Shown here: positions 1 to 7,994 of the stretch, one piece after another
Layout of the letters: each line of letters begins with the position of its first letter
Position numbering within the stretch: the stretch's first letter is position 1
Assembly (NCBI GenBank): GCA_031280945.1
Contig: JAITGB010000277.1
Span: 1 to 7,994 of the forward strand
Direction: 5' to 3'
Origin: Spirochaetales bacterium
GTDB taxonomy: Bacteria > Spirochaetota > Spirochaetia > DTKZ01
Length of the DNA stretch: 7,994 nt
Position numbers and translations under genes: made by a program
Notes under the pieces: model-generated
What the model was told of the DNA's origin: nothing
What the model saw: the letters and a program-made list of their open reading frames with translations, nothing else
Databases searched by the model: none

Positions 1-1049
1 GTAAAAAGCGGAGTGAGGAAAAACGTGAGGGGCCCGGAGCAGAAGCTGAGGATGACGAGTATGCCTTCGGGGGTTACAGCGGGAAAGCGGAAGGCGGCGA
101 AGAGGGGTTCGTAGCGGTACAGGATATGTACGGCGCAGAAAAATCCGAGGAGAAGGATAAGGTTTAAGGCGAGACGCTTGTAGAGGTGCTTCTTTTTTTC
201 GTGGCCGATTTCGTGCGCGAGGACTGCGGCAAGTTCTTCGGCTTCGAGCGACTGTGTGAGGGTGTCAAAGAGGACTACTCTTTTTACGGCGCCCAGGCCG
301 GTAAAATAGGCGTTGGAATGCCGCGTTCTGCGCGAACCGTCCATGACAAAAATCCCTTTGATATTAAAGGAGAGTTCCGCGGCGAGGGTTGTAATTCTTT
401 CTTTGAGGGGGCCTTCTTCGAGCGGGGTGAATGTGTTAAACAGGGGGGCAATCGCAAGGGGATAGAGGAGAGTAATAAAAATCTGAAACAGCGCGGTAAA
501 GGCGAAGGCGATGAGCCACCACGAACTGCCCGCTGCGTCCATGAACCAGAAGAGCGCCCCAAGAAGGGGGGCGCCGAGCACGGCAAAGAGCGCGAGGCTT
601 TTTACCGTGTCCAGAAAAAAGAGGCTGGGGGTCATTTTATTGAAGCCATAACGTTCTTCAATAACAAACTGGGAATACAGCGAAAAAGGAAGGGCTGTAA
701 GCGAGAAGAATAGTCCCGCGGCGTACACAAAGAGGATTCCCCTGATGTAGGGGTGAAGGGGGAGAGAGACGAAAAAGCCGGAAAGCTCCCCCAGGCCGCC
801 TGAAAAGAGAGCGGCGAGCACAATAAAGGAGGAAGCGAGCCCTGATACGAGGGAAAACCTGCCCTTCTCAACATTGTAGGCCGCTGCCCTGGCCCAGGAT
901 TCCGCGTCCACTACTGCGGCAAAGCCCGGAGGAACAGCCGCCGCGCTCTTCCGCGTATGGCGGACATTGAGAAAGCCTATTAGGCTTTCCCAGCCCAGCT
1001 CAAGAAAAAAGAAAAGGAAGTACGCCAGCCGGATTGATTCCGCTTTCAC
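1..1049 (-). CDS. Ste24/CAAX-type M48 membrane zinc metalloprotease, partial (C-terminus off left edge)
   Basis: This frame encodes a membrane-embedded M48 peptidase, read from the reverse strand; 349 codons are visible. The zinc motif HEIGH is at residues 279-283 (bases 201-215), with His279, Glu280 and His283 as the two metal ligands and the catalytic base. Other family landmarks are AAAYN near residue 55, YGFNK at 134-138 with DTVK at 147-150, and DGSRRTRHSNAYFTG at 237-251. Hydrophobic segments lie near residues 8-27, 66-90, 101-126, 151-170, 177-204, after the zinc motif (about 290-310), and at the truncated end. This matches the M48 N-terminal membrane domain followed by the protease domain. 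Family members are about 410-430 aa, so roughly 65-80 residues, including the third zinc ligand (Glu of an ExxAD-like motif), lie beyond base 1. The start chosen is GTG at 1049: no ATG is available between it and the in-frame stop at 1059-1061, and a GGAAGCAGGT stretch lies upstream. It probably acts in membrane-protein quality control. The family is clear; the substrate is unknown. Confidence 0.9.
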   Translation of the reverse strand, partial: MKAESIRLAYFLFFFLELGWESLIGFLNVRHTRKSAAAVPPGFAAVVDAESWARAAAYNVEKGRFSLVSGLASSFIVLAALFSGGLGELSGFFVSLPLHPYIRGILFVYAAGLFFSLTALPFSLYSQFVIEERYGFNKMTPSLFFLDTVKSLALFAVLGAPLLGALFWFMDAAGSSWWLIAFAFTALFQIFITLLYPLAIAPLFNTFTPLEEGPLKERITTLAAELSFNIKGIFVMDGSRRTRHSNAYFTGLGAVKRVVLFDTLTQSLEAEELAAVLAHEIGHEKKKHLYKRLALNLILLLGFFCAVHILYRYEPLFAAFRFPAVTPEGILVILSFCSGPLTFFLTPLF

Positions 1050-1102
1050 CTGTACTTTTTACCTGCTTCCCGTTTGGCTCTGCTGCCCTGCTCTGGGGCT
1101 TT

Positions 1103-1294
1103 TTATACGGCGGCTTCGAGCTGTTTTTTTCCGCTGGCCACGGCAGCTTTGCACTGTTTGCAGAGCATGAGTTTTTTGTCGCCAGATGCGACTTCATGCA
1201 CAACCTTGATGCCGCTCCTCTTGCACAGGGGGCACACTCCGCGTCCTGATGATGTCTGGGAACGTAAACCCGCTCCCCGGTGAGCTTTCGACAT
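1103..1294 (-). CDS. Small four-cysteine zinc-ribbon protein, 63 aa
   Basis: This is a 63-residue basic protein with two CxxC knuckles: Cys21/Cys24 (CPLC) and Cys45/Cys48 (CKQC). They are 20 residues apart, a classic zinc-ribbon spacing. The N-terminus is Arg/Ser/Gly-rich and the tail is Lys-rich with a short alanine end. ATG 1294 is chosen over the in-frame GTG six bases upstream because a perfect AAGGAG (reverse strand of 1300-1305) lies 5 bases before ATG 1294, overlapping the GTG. A strong promoter-like pair lies just upstream (1320-1349). The gene ends 53 bases before the protease gene on the same strand, so the two are likely co-transcribed. A zinc-binding fold is inferred from the cysteines. 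Whether it binds nucleic acid or a protein partner cannot be told, and I do not recognise a named family. Confidence 0.8.
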   Translation of the reverse strand: MSKAHRGAGLRSQTSSGRGVCPLCKRSGIKVVHEVASGDKKLMLCKQCKAAVASGKKQLEAAV

Positions 1295-1319
1295 GAACAC
1301 TCCTTGAATAATTTTTCCT

Positions 1320-1349
1320 AGTGTAGCCGAAAAAGGGGGCGTTGGTCAA
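1320..1349 (-). promoter_or_regulatory. Sigma70-type promoter for the zinc-ribbon/M48 unit
   Basis: On the reverse strand, TTGACC (1344-1349) is followed after an 18-base spacer by TACACT (1320-1325). These match the -35 and -10 consensus at 5/6 and 4/6 positions. Transcription would begin around 1311-1314, giving a leader of about 20 bases that contains the AAGGAG ribosome site for the ATG at 1294. No operator-like inverted repeat overlaps it, but the large hairpin at 1361-1397 sits just upstream. Confidence 0.65.
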
Positions 1350-1360
1350 TTATGCGGCGG

Positions 1361-1397
1361 GCCGCTCTGCTGTACACGAAGTGTACGGCAGAGCGGC
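1361..1397. repeat. Large 17-bp-stem inverted repeat with GAA loop, possible terminator between minus-strand units
   Basis: The left arm (1361-1377, beginning GCCGCTCTGC) and right arm (1381-1397, ending GCAGAGCGGC) pair over 17 positions with a single T/G wobble around a three-base GAA loop. TGCGG (1353-1357) and CCGCA (1404-1408) can extend the stem beyond an internal loop. It lies 38 bases beyond the stop of the outer-membrane gene and just upstream of the next promoter, a fitting place for a terminator. No U-run follows directly on the minus strand, and on the plus strand only a loose AATTTT lies about 10 bases on. It may therefore be a barrier hairpin or an extragenic palindrome instead. 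Confidence 0.6.
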
Positions 1398-1434
1398 TAA
1401 GTTCCGCAATTTTCTAAAGAAAAGCGGGCCCGCC

Positions 1435-2556
1435 CTAGAAACCAATGACAAGTTCTATGACATGTCGGGTGTCCGAATTTTGTCCGGCGTAGGCTCCGAG
1501 TTCTTCTTTGTAGCGGGCATAGTCTATTCTGATAAAGGTTGCATCAAGGCCGAGGCCCCAGCTTGGGTAACCCTGGTGCAGGCCGCCTCGGAAAAAGAAA
1601 TTCCGCAGAACTGGCAGGTCAAAGTTGAGTTCAAGGCCCATGTTTATGCGTTTTCCCCAGTCCTTGTCCTCATGGAAACGCTGGGTTATGTCAACGATAT
1701 CAAGAACCACGTCGGTTTTAATCACGGAGTACGAAGGAGAGAATCCGCCGGAAAGCGTAACGGAATGGGGAATATCCTTTGTCTGGGTAAAACGGCTTCC
1801 CATGTTGTTTACGGCAAGGCCCACGCGGGGGTTAAAGTATTCCTCAAAAGAGAAGTTATAGATAACTCCTACGTCTATGAGAACCGCAAAACTCCTACCT
1901 ATGTTGTCCATGCCCTTTTCGGTGATTTTGCTGATTTCATCGTTGGCGAAATCGCTAAAGAGGAAAGACCTCCTGTAGCCCAGGCGTTCCTGACCCCGCA
2001 GCGCAACGCCTGCCTGGAGTTTGTCCTCCAAAAAGGAATGGGCATAGCCAATAACCGCTCCCATGTCGGCAAAGGCGTCCGCGTTTACTTCGGGCAAAAC
2101 AGGGTTGGCGACCTGCGCGTTTAACTGGCTTGCGGCAAAAATCCCCAGCGTAAAGTTCTTTTTGGTAAAGCCGGGATACATGGCCACGGACATGAACTGT
2201 TCGTTTCCGATGTGCCTTTTGAAGAGTTCGGCAAGTTCGCTGTTGTCCGATGTGTCTGTACTCCGCGCGTCTTTGGCAAAATTAATGATGTGGCCGTTGG
2301 GCCCTATGGCGAGGGGAATGAGGTCAAACTGCCAGTTCTTTTTTATTCTGGCAAGCCCTGCGGGATTGTAGAAGGGAGCGTACTTGCTGTCGCTCTTTGT
2401 GTAGTAGGCGTTGCCCATGCCCAGGGCCGCCGTGGAACGCATAACCCAGGGGTACTCCCGCGTGGTGTAGCCCTTGCCCGCGGCTGAATCGGCAAAGGCG
2501 GAGGCGGCACAGAGAACGGTAAAAACCGCAAGGAAAAAAAGTTTGTGTGTTTTCAT
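1435..2556 (-). CDS. Outer-membrane beta-barrel protein, FadL/OMPP1/UPF0164-like, 373 aa
   Basis: The product is an exported outer-membrane protein. The N-terminus has Lys2 and Lys5, a hydrophobic core and an AFA cleavage site, predicting signal peptidase I cutting after Ala22. The mature protein has an early GMGNAYY stretch (residues 46-52) and NPAGL (64-68). The NPAGL element is typical of FadL/OMPP1-type and PorV-type barrels and of the treponemal UPF0164 proteins. Many alternating aromatic/hydrophobic strands follow (for example NFFFRGGLHQGYPSWGLGL), and the chain ends ...RHVIELVIGF, a beta-signal with a terminal Phe as recognised by BamA. The start chosen is ATG 2556, preceded by AAGGAA with 8 bases' spacing; an in-frame GTG at 2574 would put six extra residues before the signal peptide. 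The gene starts 2 bases after the stop of the lipoprotein gene and its ribosome site lies inside that gene, implying coupled translation. FadL relatives import long-chain fatty acids or other hydrophobic compounds, but this substrate is not shown by the sequence. Confidence 0.82.
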   Translation of the reverse strand: MKTHKLFFLAVFTVLCAASAFADSAAGKGYTTREYPWVMRSTAALGMGNAYYTKSDSKYAPFYNPAGLARIKKNWQFDLIPLAIGPNGHIINFAKDARSTDTSDNSELAELFKRHIGNEQFMSVAMYPGFTKKNFTLGIFAASQLNAQVANPVLPEVNADAFADMGAVIGYAHSFLEDKLQAGVALRGQERLGYRRSFLFSDFANDEISKITEKGMDNIGRSFAVLIDVGVIYNFSFEEYFNPRVGLAVNNMGSRFTQTKDIPHSVTLSGGFSPSYSVIKTDVVLDIVDITQRFHEDKDWGKRINMGLELNFDLPVLRNFFFRGGLHQGYPSWGLGLDATFIRIDYARYKEELGAYAGQNSDTRHVIELVIGF

Positions 2557-2558
2557 TG

Positions 2559-3374
2559 TTAGTTCCTTTTCCACTGATTCCAGATGAACTCGGCGAGAGA
2601 GGCGGCGGTTACATTTCCGTTGTCAAGAATATCCTGGGTGTATTCGTCGAATTTTTCGCCAATGTCGGAATCGGTTCCTCCGAGGGAACCAATCGAGTCC
2701 TTGAGAAGCTCTATGTTGGTTACAAGTTCGGCCAGGTCTATGTCGGCTGCCTGGGAGAGGTTTTCTATCAAGTCTTCGAGGTCATCCTTGTCATCAATGG
2801 CTTCGACCTGGGCGCCTATATAGTTGGGGGCATCCTTGTCAAAACTGACGCCCTCTATTCCTGTAATGGTATTCATTTTCTCCGCAATCAGGGTTACAAC
2901 CATAAGAGTATCAAGCGTAGCGGCGACTCCGGCTACTGTGTCAATATCCTGTACTCCGCCGCTCTGGGCTTTCATGGCCATTGTTTTGGAATAATAGGCG
3001 CGTTTTCCCGTGATAAGGGCTGTATCTACGTTTTTTGCCGTGTTTCCGAGGCTTGCGAGGAGAATGTCCGAGGTGCTTCTGTTATCGTCGTCCTTGAAGA
3101 ATTCGGTTAAAATATCAAGCGCGGTAAAGCCTGATTTTCCGAGCCAAGCCATCTGCAGGAGGTATTTTTCGCGGGCGGAAAGGCCCCCGTAATTTCCTGC
3201 GGGATTGTCGAGGGCGCCGATAATGGCGTTATAGTCCCTTGAGGTAAGCGCCATCTCCAGTTTTTCAGCTTTGGCCTCCTTGCTTGAATCGTTGGCGATT
3301 GTGTCCTCAAAGATGTTGGAACAGCCAAAAGCGAGCGTGAGCGTTAAAAATGCTGCGAGCATGGTTTGTTTCAT
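2559..3374 (-). CDS. Predicted lipoprotein, 271 aa, function unknown
   Basis: This is an exported lipoprotein. Residues 1-17 form a short signal peptide (one Lys, then hydrophobic LAAFLTLTLAFG), and Cys18 follows LAFG, a permissive spirochaete-type lipobox predicting signal peptidase II processing. The mature part is acidic and looks largely alpha-helical. It contains NPAGNYGGLSAREKYLLQMAW near the middle of the first half and an Asp/Glu-rich stretch (DDKDDLEDLIENL) in the second half, with a C-terminal NQWKRN. I recognise no enzyme motif. The frame stays open upstream to 3728, but that extension is Pro/Arg-rich translation of the GC-rich intergenic element. ATG 3374 is chosen because it starts the signal peptide and follows an AAGGGGG ribosome site. 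As first gene of an operon with the outer-membrane barrel, it is a plausible periplasmic-face partner for it; that is an inference from context only. Confidence 0.8.
   Translation of the reverse strand: MKQTMLAAFLTLTLAFGCSNIFEDTIANDSSKEAKAEKLEMALTSRDYNAIIGALDNPAGNYGGLSAREKYLLQMAWLGKSGFTALDILTEFFKDDDNRSTSDILLASLGNTAKNVDTALITGKRAYYSKTMAMKAQSGGVQDIDTVAGVAATLDTLMVVTLIAEKMNTITGIEGVSFDKDAPNYIGAQVEAIDDKDDLEDLIENLSQAADIDLAELVTNIELLKDSIGSLGGTDSDIGEKFDEYTQDILDNGNVTAASLAEFIWNQWKRN
2563..2568 (-). promoter_or_regulatory. Ribosome binding site of the barrel gene inside the lipoprotein gene
   Basis: Reverse-strand AAGGAA lies in the last codons of the lipoprotein gene, just before its TAA stop (2559-2561), and is about 6-8 bases from ATG 2556. 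It decides the start of the barrel gene and supports coupled translation. Confidence 0.6.
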
Positions 3375-3397
3375 GGTTTCCCCCTTATTATTTGGAT

Positions 3398-3426
3398 AAT
3401 ATACTGCAAAAGCCGGAAAAAAGCAA
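3398..3426 (-). promoter_or_regulatory. Promoter of the lipoprotein/outer-membrane operon
   Basis: On the reverse strand, TTGCTT (3421-3426) and TATATT (3398-3403) are separated by exactly 17 bases. The -10 matches the consensus at 5/6 and the -35 at its TTG core. The predicted start near 3389-3392 leaves a short leader carrying AAGGGGG before ATG 3374. The GC-rich hairpin region begins about 10 bases upstream of the -35 box. Confidence 0.6.
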
Positions 3427-3516
3427 GAGGAACGCTGCGCCCGCCGCGAAGCGGCGGGGGGCGGGGTGGGGGCTGCCCGACCGGAGGGAGGGCGGGGGTT
3501 GGAGGCGCGGGCAGGG

Positions 3517-3560
3517 GGTCTGGGTGGGGCGTGCGCGAAAGCGCACGGCCCACCCAGACC
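3517..3560. repeat. 20-bp inverted repeat with GAAA tetraloop
   Basis: Arms 3517-3536 and 3541-3560 pair at 19 of 20 positions, with a G/G mismatch at 3529/3548. They enclose GAAA closed by C-G, the stable GNRA loop geometry in RNA. No U-run follows on either strand, so it is not a standard intrinsic terminator for either flanking gene, both of which read away from it. Confidence 0.75.
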
Positions 3561-3590
3561 GCGCAAGGGATAGAAGCGGAAATCCCGCAG

Positions 3591-3612
3591 AAAATTGCCT
3601 TGAGGCAATTTT
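3591..3612. repeat. Perfect 9-bp inverted repeat with TTGA loop
   Basis: AAAATTGCC and GGCAATTTT are exact complements around TTGA. It lies between the two AGCGGA modules and is AT-rich, in contrast to the GC-rich hairpins to its left. Confidence 0.75.
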
Positions 3613-3637
3613 TGAGGAATTGGAGCGGATAGCCCGG

Positions 3638-3672
3638 CTTTGCTTTTTTTGCCGGAGGCAAAAAAAGCAGAG
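3638..3672. repeat. 16-bp inverted repeat with T7/A7 stem
   Basis: Arm 3638-3653 (CTTTGC, seven T, GCC) pairs with 3657-3672 around GGA, with one wobble position. CCGGC at 3634-3638 can alternatively pair with GCCGG at 3651-3655, so two exclusive folds exist. The T-run is inside the stem rather than after it, which argues against a simple terminator. Confidence 0.65.
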
Positions 3673-3694
3673 ATGCGCCCAAAATCTTCTTTTG

Positions 3695-3723
3695 TTGATT
3701 TTTCCGGGGAAAAGGGGTATATT
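3695..3723 (+). promoter_or_regulatory. Promoter of the giant activase gene
   Basis: TTGATT (3695-3700) and TATATT (3718-3723) are spaced by exactly 17 bases and match the consensus at 4/6 and 5/6. The -10 box ends only 12 bases before the ATG at 3736. The predicted transcript would therefore begin about 4-7 bases upstream of the start codon and carry almost no leader. Confidence 0.65.
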
Positions 3724-3735
3724 CTCACTTCTGCT

Positions 3736-7994
<4,259 letters not shown>

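Larger units (their letters stand above)
3437..3672. repeat. Composite intergenic element: four hairpins and two related AGCGGA modules
   Basis: This fills most of the 361-base gap between the divergent genes; I see no protein-coding gene in it. In order: CCGCCGC-GAA-GCGGCGG hairpin (3441-3457); G-run tract (about 3456-3530); a 20-bp hairpin with GAAA tetraloop and one G/G mismatch (3517-3560); module 1, GGGATAGAAGCGGAAATCCC (3567-3586), itself bounded by complementary GGGAT/ATCCC; a perfect 9-bp hairpin AAAATTGCC-TTGA-GGCAATTTT (3591-3612); module 2, GGAATTGGAGCGGATAGCCC (3616-3635), a diverged copy of module 1; and a 16-bp hairpin with T7/A7 in the stem (3638-3672). Back-to-back palindromes with a repeated core suggest an extragenic repeat of REP or MITE type. 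A structured RNA is possible but less favoured because no transcript is evident. I have an unverified impression that similar AGCGGA-containing strings recur between genes in related genomes. Confidence 0.55.

Noticed and set aside
186..713. Plus-strand open frame of 175 codons
   Set aside because: It is antisense to the M48 protease gene, whose HEIGH motif and membrane segments are clear in the reverse frame.
1342..2124. Plus-strand open frame of 260 codons
   Set aside because: It is antisense to the barrel gene, which has a signal peptide, the NPAGL motif and a terminal beta-signal. The plus frame begins in the intergenic hairpin region.
3591..3672. Hairpins as bidirectional intrinsic terminators
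   Set aside because: Both flanking genes are transcribed away from this region and no U-run follows either stem, so there is no transcript end to terminate here.
3375..3728. N-terminal extension of the lipoprotein frame to 3728
   Set aside because: The added residues are Pro/Arg-rich translation of the palindromic GC-rich element. ATG 3374 starts a proper lipoprotein signal peptide and has a ribosome site and promoter.
3673..3735. Upstream in-frame ATG at 3673 as the activase start
   Set aside because: It lies upstream of the best promoter and adds 21 residues not typical of the family N-terminus. It is kept only as an alternative because ATG 3736 has no clear ribosome site.

Overview
The window most resembles a Treponema-like spirochaete of moderate-to-high GC content. 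This rests on an outer-membrane barrel of FadL/UPF0164-like character paired with a lipoprotein that has a loose, spirochaete-style lipobox, and on a giant fused 2-hydroxyacyl-CoA-dehydratase-type activase. No marker such as rRNA is present, so the assignment is an inference.

Layout. Positions 1-1294 (minus strand) hold a short transcription unit. A good sigma70-type promoter (1320-1349) precedes a 63-aa four-cysteine zinc-ribbon protein, which is followed 53 bases later by a Ste24/M48-type membrane zinc metalloprotease whose C-terminus lies beyond the left edge. A large imperfect hairpin (1361-1397) separates this unit from the next one upstream. Positions 1435-3374 (minus strand) are a two-gene operon: a 271-aa lipoprotein and a 373-aa outer-membrane beta-barrel protein, separated by 2 bases and probably translationally coupled. 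Its promoter is at 3398-3426.

Positions 3375-3735 form a divergent intergenic region. It carries both promoters and, between them, about 235 bases of back-to-back hairpins, a G-quadruplex-capable tract and two related 'AGCGGA' modules. It looks like an extragenic repeat element rather than plain spacer.

Positions 3736-7994 (plus strand) are one very long open frame of 1,419 visible codons, still open at the right edge. It encodes two tandem ATP-dependent activase (BadF/BadG/BcrA/BcrD, HgdC-like) domains, a cysteine-rich linker and a DUF2229-type C-terminal half that itself looks like two related cysteine-containing modules. The first half uses G/T-ending codons and the second half almost only C/A-ending codons. 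This strand-skew reversal inside one reading frame is the most unusual feature of the window.

No tRNA, rRNA, insertion sequence, CRISPR array or defence system was found. The genes look like ordinary cell-envelope and anaerobic-metabolism functions, and no new multi-gene system is evident.
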